Positions 1-8,456 of a stretch of DNA of 64,000 nt are shown here, piece by piece. Under the pieces are notes generated by a model. That model was not told the DNA's origin. It did no database searches and saw only the letters and a list, made by a program, of their open reading frames with translations. The stretch covers positions 186,001 through 250,000 of the forward strand of contig OZ025704.1 in NCBI GenBank assembly GCA_964019335.1, in the 5' to 3' direction. This stretch comes from Diplonema japonicum (taxonomy: Eukaryota > Euglenozoa > Diplonemea > Diplonemida > Diplonemidae). The position numbers were made by a program, and so were the translations under genes. Numbering within the stretch: position 1 is the first letter of the stretch; each line of letters opens with the position of its first letter.

Positions 1-1032
1 GACAACAGCGTCGTCGTGTGGAACTCGCAGGTATGTCCGCACATCTCAACACCACACCACACCCTCAGACACTTGAGTGTGTCCGCACGATGCAGTCGCA
101 AGGCAACGACACCATCTACTCCGCGTGCAAGGTGCAGACCGTACCCGAGGACTACGAGGTCTGGACGCTGTCGGAGGGCAGGGTGCAGATGTGGAGGAAC
201 CATGAGTACCCGCTCCCTATTTGGTGTGCTCTCATCAATTCCCTTTTTTTTCCTTACATTACAACCCCTTGCTGCAGGTGCAACGACGCGTACCAAGCGT
301 GGATGGAGAACGTGAACGAAGTTAAAGACGAAGTGGCACAGCTGAAGGCAACGGTGGCGTTGAAGAACGAGAAGATAGCACAGCTGGAGGGGCTGAACGA
401 GAGGGTATGCAAAAGAAACCCCCCCCCCCCCCCCCCACGCTCTTAATTCCCCACAGTTGAAGGAAGACCTTGTGCAGGCCAACCAGCTACAAGTATCGGT
501 GCAGTCGCTGGCGACGACGAGGTCGCAAGAAGTGGGGGTGGAGAACGAGAGGAGGAAGAAACTTGAGGCGGAGCTGAGCGACTTGCGACAGGTGATCATT
601 GAGATCCACAAAGAGATTACACCTGCGGATCAACACCTGTTGCACTACAAGCCGAGCGACCTGAAGAGCATTGTCGGTTGGTTGGCGAACGAGTACACAT
701 GTGGGGCAGGAAGCCTCCCTCAGCAGGACGGCGCTGAATCTGAGCTTCACCAGCTCCTGACAGACATACACAAAAAGCTAACACCCCCTGAGGACCACGA
801 GGACACCTACAGTACCAGTGACTATGTAGGGATTGTCCGGTTACTGCAGGCACGTGCTGCCAACCCAGAAGTACAACAGATGGACACAAACGACACCATC
901 GCTGACCTCACTGCGCAAAATCACAACCTCAAGGAGGACAACACCCGGCTGAAGGAAATGCTTGAAAAGCTCAAACTGTCACACAAGAGGGTCAACGCTC
1001 AGTTGCAATCCATCACCCAACAGCACTCTTAG
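1..1032 (+). CDS. C-terminal part of a WD40-like / coiled-coil protein (5' end outside window)
   Basis: The gene is already open at base 1 and ends at TAG 1030-1032. Frame continuity gives four exons: 1-30, 96-205, 278-404 and 457-1032. The introns are 31-95 (GTATGT), 206-277 (GTACCC) and 405-456 (GTATGC, with a poly-C run), all ending in AG. The first exons read like the last blade of a beta-propeller, with DNSVVVWN and later GRVQMWR. The rest is charged and heptad-like (VKDEVAQLKATV, NERRKKLEAELSDL) and ends in a second coiled coil. Two related segments, 'IHKEITPADQH' and 'IHKKLTPPEDH', suggest an internal duplication in the C-terminal part. The family is not recognised; a scaffold role is inference only. 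The join at 205/278 restores a clean codon, which supports the model. Confidence 0.7.
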
Positions 1033-1653
1033 ATTTTCTTTTTTCTTTTTTTTTTTTCCTCAAGCGCTACCTTGACCCCCTAGTACGGGATATGCTCAAA
1101 AGGATTTACCCAGTTAGTTTGAGGAGTGGCCCGGGAAAGGTTCCTGACACGTTATTGTAGTACCCCGAGTCTTCAGAAAGCAACTCAAACTAACTATCTT
1201 TTATGTTTTGCATTAGGGTGCATTATTGGATCATTTCAAAAACTTGGGTCAAGTTTAGCACTCCACCCCCTCTTTTTGTTTTTTGAAGTGTGATTTTCTT
1301 TCTTTTTTTTTTTTTCTGCTCCCCGTTTTCTTTCATTCTTGTTTAAAAAAGAAAAAACGACTTTCGAACTGCTGGGGCGAGGAGAGGGGGACTTTTTTCG
1401 TTTACCCCCCGGTTCTAAAGGGAAAGAGGGAGGGGGAAAAAAAAAGAAGAAGAAAAAAACTATAAAGCTGCCTGCCCCCCCCCCTTTTTTTCTTTCATGT
1501 TGTATTTTTATGAAACTTGTTTCTTTTTTTTTTTTTTTTTCTTCTTTAGATTAGTTCTTTTTTTTTGTCGCTGCTGCGGGTTTTTCGATGTTCCAGAAAA
1601 AGAAAGCTGAAAAAGGTGGTGAAACTAAAAAAAAAAAAAAAAAAAAAAGAAAA
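1033..1653. other. Intergenic stretch with one inverted repeat
   Basis: No open frame of substance is seen. The 5' part is ordinary mixed sequence, probably the 3' UTR of the upstream gene. It contains a perfect 12-bp inverted repeat, AGTTAGTTTGAG at 1112-1123 and its complement at 1184-1195, with a 60-nt loop. From about 1290 the sequence becomes long T, A, G and C runs that lead into the next gene. The pyrimidine tract at 1522-1548, followed by TTAG, is a possible trans-splice acceptor for that gene. Confidence 0.5.
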
Positions 1654-1914
1654 ATGTCGGTAGTGTCGCCCAGGAGCCCGACGTCCCCGATCGCAATGCT
1701 GGAGCATGGGGACGCATTCTTCAGGCTTAGAAGCTTTTTGTGCAGCTTTTACGAAGAACACAATCCAGCCATGTTGGGGCGGGTGGACACAGTCGCGACT
1801 ACGTGGGTTGGTGCTGAGGATGACCTTTTCCACCGGTTACTGGCAAGGTACCCTGAAAGACAAAGTGACTTTGAATGGATGCTTGAGTCACCACACAGCT
1901 GTGCCCACTGTTGA
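1654..1914 (+). CDS. Small 86-aa protein with an 'FY..HNP...VD' module
   Basis: ATG 1654 is the first methionine after a run of A that would otherwise code for poly-lysine. The frame stops at TGA 1912-1914. The protein has a short S/P-rich start, then 'RLRSFLCSFYEEHNPAMLGRV', 'DTVATTWVGAEDDLFHRLLARYP' and a Cys/His end, HSCAHC. The pattern (F/Y, aliphatic spacing, HNP, a VD turn, then E-L-hxxLxxKYP) is one I associate with kinetoplastid proteins, where it is found alone or in larger coiled-coil proteins. Its biochemical role is unknown to me. Its presence is one of the hints for Euglenozoa. It lies alone between two long homopolymer-rich gaps. Confidence 0.65.
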   Translation: MSVVSPRSPTSPIAMLEHGDAFFRLRSFLCSFYEEHNPAMLGRVDTVATTWVGAEDDLFHRLLARYPERQSDFEWMLESPHSCAHC

Positions 1915-3406
1915 TCAGACAACAATTTTACACCTTTTTTTTTTTTTTTTTTTTTTGCTTTCTTTCCCCTGCTAGCAGTCTTCTTTGCCCCCTTCCCTCC
2001 CCTGTTAAAAATGACACGCCAGCAGGGTGCTAAGGGGAAGGGAAAAAAAAAAAAAAAAAAAAAAGAATCATATGCACGTTTTTACCGTGAGAGAAAACTG
2101 GTTATGAAAAAAAAAAAAAAAAAAATGTGGCATAAAGAGAAAAAAAAAAAAATCATGCGATGCTGGTGGTACGTTGCTAACCTTCTCCATCATGATGTGA
2201 ATCTTCTTCTTCTTCTTTTTTTCTTCTCTCTTTTTTTTTTCTCCGATGCACACCGTAAGAATAAAAATCACATCGGGGGGATTTTTTTTTTTATTTATAA
2301 AAGAAAAGAGACGACCTCTTGAATATAAAAGAAATTGTAAAATATATTTTAGGGGCAGCAAGTGTGTTTCACGACACTTTTCCCTAAGCGAGTCAGAGCA
2401 TGGAGAGACAAGGAGAAGGCAAACCTTGGTTAGTTGTCATCAGCTATTGCATTACCAAAATATGTCTCCAAATGTGCTGTTGGACTAAAAACATGTTTTT
2501 TTTTTTTTCTTTTTTTTTTTTTTATTGTGTTTCAGCAAACCATCGTGCGCTTTATTGCTACTTGTGATCACCCCACCCCCCTGAAAGAAAGTACCTGAAA
2601 AAAGAAGAAATAAAAAAAAAAGGTGATTTTAACCACCAAAAACTTAGCTTTTTATATTCTCCCCCCCCCCCCCCTAAACCAAAAAATACTTGCTCAGTTT
2701 CGTTGTAAGAGCAAAAAGAAAGTGGTAGCATGCAGTAATTATCTCCAGGATTTAAACCGTGTGCTCAATCGAATGTTAAAAACCGACTTTTTTTTTTTCC
2801 CCCTCTTTTTTTTTTTGTTTGCGTTTGTTTTTAGTTCTTTGTTACGTCCCCTTCTTCCCCATATTGTTTTGTATTCTCATTTTAAACCCTCTCTTTCTTC
2901 TGGCACCCTTCTTTCTTTTTTTTTTTTTCTTATCCAAAAAAAAAAAAAACCCTCCCCCGGAGCAGGTTTTCATGATTTTTCATTTTTGTAGTTCTTCAAG
3001 AGTTCAAAATGCCCTCACCCGGGCAACGCTCCTTGTGGTTCGTGTTTGGTGACTCTGTGTGTGGGTGTGGCACTAAATAACACTAGTTTTAAACCGCAAT
3101 GCCCTTCCTTCTACCTGCCCTATCCCCCACCTCCCCTCCTCTCTCCTCTCAAGTACCAATAAAGAAAAGCTATTTGTTACCAACAAAATTATGAGGTCCT
3201 TTTATTCCACCCTTCTCGTTCATTTTGAGTCGCATGCTACCGCTCTTCGTGGCCCGCTGATCTGAGTGGTTGTGTATTTGGTTTGATGATTCGGTTGATA
3301 TTTAAGCTTCCCCCCTCCGCCCTTAAAAAAACCGAGCTTCGAAAAAAACCCCGAGACAACGCAACAGGAGAGGGGTAAAAAAAAAAAAAAAAAAAAAAAA
3401 AAGAGC
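1915..3406. other. Long homopolymer-rich intergenic region, no gene seen
   Basis: The open frames here consist of poly-Lys or poly-Phe from A and T runs and have no start context or family signature. Short mixed stretches around 2340-2490, 2690-2790 and 2990-3200 are the least repetitive. The last contains 'ACCAATAAAGAAAAGC', a possible polyadenylation-type sequence. I see no tRNA, rRNA or transposase signature. The region just before 3407 is a long A run preceding the next start codon. Confidence 0.5.
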
Positions 3407-5679
3407 ATGGCAGAAACAGAGGAAAAAGTGCCTTTCGAACAGGACACAGCAGCTGGTATGCATTTTTTTTTTTTTTTTTTTTTTTTTCGTTCACACCCCC
3501 TCCAGCCGAAGATGCAACGGACCTCCACAGCTTGCTCCTTCCGGACGGTGCCCTCCCTGTTCATGTGAAGAACTTCTCACTAACTTACGCGAATTTGGTA
3601 TCGAAAAAAAAAAAAAAAAAAAAAAAAAAAGGGGAAAACAACGTACACGGTAACCAAATAACTTTTTTATACCCCAAAAGGGGAGCATCATAAGGTAGGC
3701 ACGCCACCGCGGCGGGCCGTTGCTAACCACTTCGTTCCTATCATAGTGAATTTTTTCCACCGTCGCCTTAAACCCACAACTTTTTTTCCACCGTTCACGG
3801 TAACCTACACCTTTTTTTCCACTTTTTACTGTAACCACCAACAATTTCCCTTATGCAACCACTAACTTTTTTTCCACCGTCCACGGTAACCTCCCACATT
3901 TTATGCCTCATTGGGGTTTGGTACGAAATGTAGCGAGGGGGGCAAAACATGATGTCATAGCAAAAGAAAAGGAAAAAAGACCTTTTAAGAGAAATGGGTG
4001 ACTACCCTGAAGGCTGGGACTACAACCGGGACAGCACTTCGAGGAGTGATTGTGGTTGGTGCAGCAGTTGAGTAATGAGGGTTCTTACAAGTTGCATTTA
4101 ATTTCCCCTTTTCTCTCACTTCGCTTCCTCCTCTTTGCTGGCCTGCCTATCTGTGACTTCGTGACAACAGGGGGCTTGAGGGCGAGGGGTGGAGAAGTAC
4201 ATCAGACGCCAGATACCTCGGCTTTGGCTTTAAATCGTCTTTGGAAATCGCCCTTGCCAACTTCCAGGAGAAATTCTTGGTGTCTTTTTCGAGCCCTGGT
4301 TGTGCCTACACGTTTTTCCAAAGTGCACACACACCTCCACCGTGGACGTTGGAAAAAAAGTTGTGGGTTTCCGTGGACGGTGGAAAAAAAGTTCTTACTT
4401 ACATGGTTTAGTGGAAACAAAAATAGGTTGCCGTGGAGAGTGGAAAAATTTTACAAAAAACCATTTGAGTGGAAAAAAAGTTGTAGGTTACCGTAAACAG
4501 TGGTGGAAATTCTGCTTACAGACTTGAGTGGAAAAAAGTTATTTGGTTACCGTGTACGTTGTTTTTCTCAAAAAAAAAAAAAAAAAAAAAAAAAAACCAC
4601 AGGCTCTCCAAGGCTGGGTCAAACAGCGAAGCCCTGTCTGCGCAGCTTGCAGTGTAGCAGGTGCGTACAACGCTGTACTCGGTCTGTCCAGAGGAATGGA
4701 GGGAGCCCAGAGCCAAGAATCCGTTTTGAATGTACTGAAGGAGCTGGTCGAAGGCCAAATCCGACGGGCGGAGGACAGCCTTCTGAGACAATTGCTGGTC
4801 CCCTCTATCCAACCCGCTCTCGAACTGGTGCAGGAAAGGATCGCCGAGAAGAACAAGACCTTGGGAGGGAAGAAAACTGCAGGTGTCACCCCTAAGGAGT
4901 GCGTCTGCCTTATCAGACGGCGCTGCATAGAAGAGGTGCTGGAGAAGGGCAACGTTGACGTGGATCCCAACAAAATGCCGTCAGATGTGTTCGAGAGTTT
5001 AATCGAAGTGTGGGGCATCACTAAGGAAAAGTGCGAGGTCGAGCCGGAAACACCGGACGACAAGTTCCTGAGCAGCACAGACGATGACGACGAGAGGATG
5101 CTGGCAGGCTCTGACGACGAAGAAGAACTGGAATCTACCGTTGTGATGAAAAAAAAAAACGCGAAAAAAAAGAAAGGCCAAGAAAAGGACCAGGGACAAG
5201 CGGTGTCCTGCGCGCTCAACAAATGGTTCCGAGCGATAATCGCACATGCGAAACTGTGCAGGGACATCGGCCCCTCCACTGCAGGCATAGGCAACTGGGG
5301 CATCTTGCAGTCCACTACAATGCTTGCTGAAAAACACGATGTCTGTATTGGTACCAGGATTCTTTTTGGCCGAGGGTGCACGGCAGCTTTGAAGCTTAGG
5401 TCCAGCGACACTGAGCTCGATGTTTCCCGCCAGTGGGCAGCCGTCCGTGAAGCTTTCGACACCCCACGCACTTCGCTCATCTTCCACCTGACTAATCACT
5501 ACGCCCTTATCTTCGCCATGCGTTCTTATACAAACCCCGAGGGGGTTGTTGTTCGTGAGATCCTCACCGCGCGAAAAGGCCAGCGCCCTTCTGCGTGGAT
5601 CTCGTTCACCGATGTGCGGTCCATCCTCCTCTCGTGGGGAGGATACAAGATCATGCAGGTGGCCGGGTCCGCTGCATGA
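3407..5679 (+). CDS. Possible BIVM-like protein with a cysteine-peptidase-like fold (3 exons)
   Basis: Three exons are inferred: 3407-3455, 3506-3597 and 4603-5679. The introns are 50 nt (GTATGC...CAG, filled with T) and 1005 nt (GTATCG...CACAG, filled by a foldback-type element). The joins keep frame and give 405 aa. The N-terminus is acidic. The third exon opens with W-V-K-Q-R-S-P-V-C-A-A-C-S-V-A-G-A. An acidic and lysine-rich linker follows, and the C-terminal part has 'FHLTNHYALIFAMRSY' and 'ARKGQRPSAWISF'. The Cys near an 'SVAGA' helix and the later NHYALI histidine resemble papain/C39-like folds. I recall such motifs from proteins annotated 'basic immunoglobulin-like variable motif-containing' (BIVM), but that label is unverified. 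The stop is TGA 5677-5679. Confidence 0.65.
3671..3750 (-). repeat. 80-bp dispersed repeat, copy 1 (SINE-like), nested in the foldback arm
   Basis: The segment from ACCCCAAAAGGGGAGC to CCTATCATAGTGAA is 80 of 81 positions identical to 20199-20279; the only difference is one C. It interrupts a foldback subrepeat between two T6 runs (3663-3668 and 3751-3756), so T6 may be a target-site duplication. Read on the minus strand it has an A-box-like AGTGGTTAGCA and ends toward an A-rich tail, as a short Pol III-derived SINE would. No convincing B box is present, so the class is uncertain. Confidence 0.7.
3994..4340 (+). other. Possible captured coding fragments inside the foldback element
   Basis: ATG 3994 opens 'MGDYPEGWDYNRDSTSRSDC', which has ordinary rather than homopolymer composition and stops soon after. 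Beyond an acceptor-like CAACAG ending at 4170, the frame starting at 4172 reads 'GLEGEGWRSTSDARYLGFGF' and then 'KSSLEIALANFQEKFLVSFS' before it runs into the right arm. A GT at 4061 would join the two in phase, but this is speculative. They could be a gene fragment carried by the element or a small nested gene. No family is recognised. Confidence 0.25.
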
Positions 5680-5904
5680 TTTCTAGAAGGGAAGAAAGAA
5701 GAAAAAAAGAAAAAGAAAGAAAAAAAAGGGGGAGAAAAGAATAGTATAAAAGAAAACCCCCCCCCCCCCCCCCTTCCCTCCCATCTTTCCCCTATTGTTA
5801 AATATAGACATTCCCCCCCTCCCTCTTTTTTTTTTTTTCTAGTTTTTTTTTTTCAAGTTTTTTGTTTTGTACAATTTCAAAAAAAAAAAAAGAAATCCAG
5901 ACGA

Positions 5905-7284
5905 ATGGTTGTAAACCAAGAGTATGTTGTGCATGGCACACTGTTTGAACTGCCGGAGAGATATGAGGTGAAGAAAATGGCGGATCACGATGGAGGGCGG
6001 GCGGTGGGGTACGCGACATTCGGTGCGGAGTGCCAGTGCTTCGACAGGGAGCTTGGCTGCAAGGTCATCGCCAAGAAGCTCGAAGGGCCCCACACTTGGA
6101 ACACGGTCCGAGAGTTCCGGCTGCTGTGCAGGCTGTCGCACTACACCCTCGTAAAAATCCTCGACTGCTTCTCAGGGAGCGGCGACACAACCCACGAGCT
6201 CTACTTCGTCACAGCACAACACGACGCCACCCTACAAACCATCATCAGGTCCGAACAGATCCTGACTAAACAACAGATCAAAATCCTATCGTTCCAACTC
6301 CTCGAGGCAGTTCGGTACCTCCACGAAAACAATATAATCGTCACCTCCCTGAACCCATCCAACATATTCTGCACGGTATCATGCGCCCTGTGCATAGGCG
6401 ATTTGGGCAGCGCTGTAATGTTCCGTCCGAACTCCCCTTGCGAGGAAATCCCATCTGCCGACTGCAAGAACCCTGAAGACCTGTACACTAACTGGTACAA
6501 GCCGCCTGAGCTCCTCTTATCCGCACCGGTTATAACCACTGCCTGTGACGTGTGGTCCATTGGGGTCATTCTTGCCGAACTCCTATACCGGCGGCCGTTG
6601 TGGCCTGCAGCCAACTACCTCGACCAGATCAAACGTATCACTGACGCCTTGGGCGTCGACAATGGAGAGGTGAAACCCAGCGAAACCGAACCGGACACCT
6701 GCCACCTTGACTTTCTAGGGAACTCAAAGGACGCGAACACCGTCAAGAAGTACATCGTTTCCTTGGGGCCGAAGCTGAACGTTCCCTTGCGGACGATGCT
6801 TCCGTCAGCAGGTCGGTTTTTCTGTGATTTGCTTGAAAACATGATCCGATTCGGGCCGGCTGGCAGGATGAGCACGGCAGACCTGCTTGACCACCCTTAC
6901 TTCGACACCCTCTCGAGCAGGGAGGTCACCATTTGCAAACGAGCTGACGAGGATCTGGGCACTATTTTCGATCAAAAAACACAAGAACTGACTAGTGTGA
7001 CAGCCTCCTCCCCTGCCGACCTAGCTGGCGTTGCTCAGTACGTCGGGTTTCAACTTCACTCGTTGAACGGCGCCGCCCTCAACGCACCGATGGTCATGGG
7101 CGCCCTGTCCCCACCTGTCTCTTTGCAGACCATCGGAAAAGGGAAGACTTCGGTCACCCTGCTGTTTGGAAAACTGTTGAACTCCCCGTTGAAGGGCGTC
7201 CCATGGGTGACGGAAGGGATGGACAGGGAGGAGCTGGATGAGTGTCTAGTAGAGGATATGCAATACTTACGTAATGCTTTTTAA
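5905..7284 (+). CDS. MAPK-like protein pseudokinase
   Basis: ATG 5905 follows a T-rich tract and ATCCAG, a likely trans-splice acceptor, and the frame runs 459 codons to TAA. A protein-kinase fold is clear. The N-lobe has 'VIAKKLEG' where VAIKK is expected. 'LLEAVRYLHENNII' precedes the catalytic loop, 'TNWYKPPELLLS' matches the MAPK-type TRWYRAPE segment, and 'ACDVWSIGVILAELLYRRPL' is helix F. The catalytic loop reads VTSLNPSN instead of HRDLKPSN, so the catalytic Asp and Lys are lost. The Mg loop is DLG rather than DFG. A pseudokinase is therefore expected. The C-terminal 100 residues after the kinase lobe match nothing I know. It is intronless and lies about 80 nt upstream of the next gene. 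Confidence 0.8.
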   Translation: MVVNQEYVVHGTLFELPERYEVKKMADHDGGRAVGYATFGAECQCFDRELGCKVIAKKLEGPHTWNTVREFRLLCRLSHYTLVKILDCFSGSGDTTHELYFVTAQHDATLQTIIRSEQILTKQQIKILSFQLLEAVRYLHENNIIVTSLNPSNIFCTVSCALCIGDLGSAVMFRPNSPCEEIPSADCKNPEDLYTNWYKPPELLLSAPVITTACDVWSIGVILAELLYRRPLWPAANYLDQIKRITDALGVDNGEVKPSETEPDTCHLDFLGNSKDANTVKKYIVSLGPKLNVPLRTMLPSAGRFFCDLLENMIRFGPAGRMSTADLLDHPYFDTLSSREVTICKRADEDLGTIFDQKTQELTSVTASSPADLAGVAQYVGFQLHSLNGAALNAPMVMGALSPPVSLQTIGKGKTSVTLLFGKLLNSPLKGVPWVTEGMDREELDECLVEDMQYLRNAF

Positions 7285-7366
7285 CCTTCAGTTTTTTCTT
7301 TTTTTTTTATAATATTTTTTTTATTGAACACGGCAAACGTACCTATCCTCCAGGCGATGACTCAGT

Positions 7367-8143
7367 ATGTCCGTCAATGAGTGTCTCACCACCGCAGTCT
7401 GCACCAACGCGGGACAGCAATGCACGGACGCCGATACAGCCCAGCCTAACAACTGGGTGTGTTCGTGTATCGCACCGTTAGCAGGTCGGCAAACAGCAGG
7501 TGTTGCAACGTGCAGCCTTCCGGCAACGCCTAGCCCAGGGTCTTCGGATGACGATGGGAACGTATTGGCGATAGCATTGGCTGTGACGGGGTTTGTGTTG
7601 TGCCTTGCTATACTCGGCTGCTTCGGGGTTGTCCTGTACCTCAAGGGGAAAAGAGAGAAACGAGAGATGCAAGAACGAACACAGGTTCAACAACCAGTTC
7701 CAGTAGAGCCGGAGGTACCACAGTTGGACCCACCAGGCGATGCAACGCCTTACAAAGCTATGGAAGGCGATATGTTCGCATCTATGGGGTCCGCTTCTAG
7801 CTCAGGGCCGCGTGGGAGGTTCTTCTTCGAGCCTGAAGAAGAAGAAGAAGGTGAGAAATCGCTTCCTCCATTGTCAGCACCCCCTCCCCCGCCGGTGGAA
7901 GGTGCAAAAACTTGCCGTTCCTGTGGAACACAGGGCTTGATGCCTTGGAGTGAAATATGCCCTTCTTGCAATGCAACCGTTGGTGGGCCTAACGGTACCG
8001 ATGCTGAGGTCACCTACCAGGCTGAACGGAGCGTGTCGGTTATTGCGCCATCACCTTCACCCCCAAGGCCCTTCTCACGTGTTTCGAAGCTGCCTGATAA
8101 GACGCACCCGCTGCCGTTGGGGGGGCCTTGGTTCAATGTGTAG
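7367..8143 (+). CDS. EGF-like single-pass membrane protein with a cytoplasmic zinc ribbon
   Basis: The frame from ATG 7367 gives 258 aa. It starts directly in an EGF-like module (NECLTTAVC, then GQQCTDADTAQPNNWVCSC). A TM helix follows at about residues 65-90 (VLAIALAVTGFVLCLAILGC). After a basic stop-transfer KGKREKRE comes a P/E-rich tail with a ribbon, CRSCGTQG and CPSC, near residue 182. There is no signal peptide. An in-frame TGA lies just upstream, and only 82 nt separate the previous stop from this ATG. CTCAG directly before TATG may be the trans-splice site. Either the protein inserts with its N-terminus out, or this is a 5'-truncated member of a larger EGF-repeat family. The function is unknown. 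Confidence 0.65.
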   Translation: MSVNECLTTAVCTNAGQQCTDADTAQPNNWVCSCIAPLAGRQTAGVATCSLPATPSPGSSDDDGNVLAIALAVTGFVLCLAILGCFGVVLYLKGKREKREMQERTQVQQPVPVEPEVPQLDPPGDATPYKAMEGDMFASMGSASSSGPRGRFFFEPEEEEEGEKSLPPLSAPPPPPVEGAKTCRSCGTQGLMPWSEICPSCNATVGGPNGTDAEVTYQAERSVSVIAPSPSPPRPFSRVSKLPDKTHPLPLGGPWFNV

Positions 8144-8456
8144 ATATGGAAAAGAAGAAGAAACGAAAAATGGTCGAGGTTTTTTTTTTTTTTTTTGCAA
8201 GAACGAGTCTTTGACTTGTCTAAACAAAAGGGGAACGTTGGCAACGTGTTTCGGGTTGACAAACTTCTCCAGGTTTTACCCGGCACGTACAAACAACGGC
8301 CAGTTCCTCTTTTTTTTGTATAGATATTTTTTTTTCTTTGTTGTTTCTTTAAAAAAGCAGGGCGCCGCCAACACCGGCCTCCTTTAACTCATATATATTT
8401 CTTTTCCTTTAACCGGGAGGGTTGAGGAGGAAGAGTTTTTTTTTTTTTTTTTTTTT
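8144..8456. other. Probable 3' UTR and spacer before the transposon block
   Basis: Mixed sequence up to about 8300 is probably the 3' UTR of the EGF-like gene. T-rich tracts follow, then the first copy of the 39-40 bp direct repeat at 8358-8397, and a T run that ends exactly in the TTAA of the piggyBac-type element. No open frame of interest is present. Confidence 0.5.
8358..8397 (+). repeat. 39-40 bp direct repeat, left copy
   Basis: CAGGGCGCCGCCAACACCGG, followed by (G)CTCCTTTAACTCATATAT, matches 11234-11272 with a single mismatch or indel. Both copies start with CAG, like a splice acceptor. The right copy lies in the presumed 5' leader of the SNF1-like kinase gene. The left copy has no start codon after it and is followed by transposon sequence. 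Confidence 0.7.

Larger units (their letters stand above)
3598..4602. mobile_element. Foldback-type element with subrepeat arms occupying an intron
   Basis: The outer arms 3635-3668 and 4532-4565 are a perfect 34-bp inverted repeat that includes ACGTACACGGTAACC and its complement. Inward, each arm is built from degenerate subrepeats of about 33 bp around AACTTTTTTTCCACCGTCCA on the left (about 3745-3895) and the complement on the right (about 4336-4565). Poly-A tracts of about 26 nt lie outside both arms. The GT donor is at 3598 and the AG acceptor ends at 4602, so the element fills the whole intron. Long terminal repeats made of short subrepeats are the hallmark of foldback elements. No transposase is visible in the roughly 400-bp centre. 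Confidence 0.7.

Noticed and set aside
1915-3406. Lys- and Phe-rich open frames as small genes
   Set aside because: They come from A and T runs and lack any start context or conserved motif.
4539-5480. 313-codon minus-strand open frame opposite the BIVM-like gene
   Set aside because: Its Ser/Phe-rich composition mirrors the acidic and poly-Lys linker on the other strand. The + frame has motif order and clean introns.
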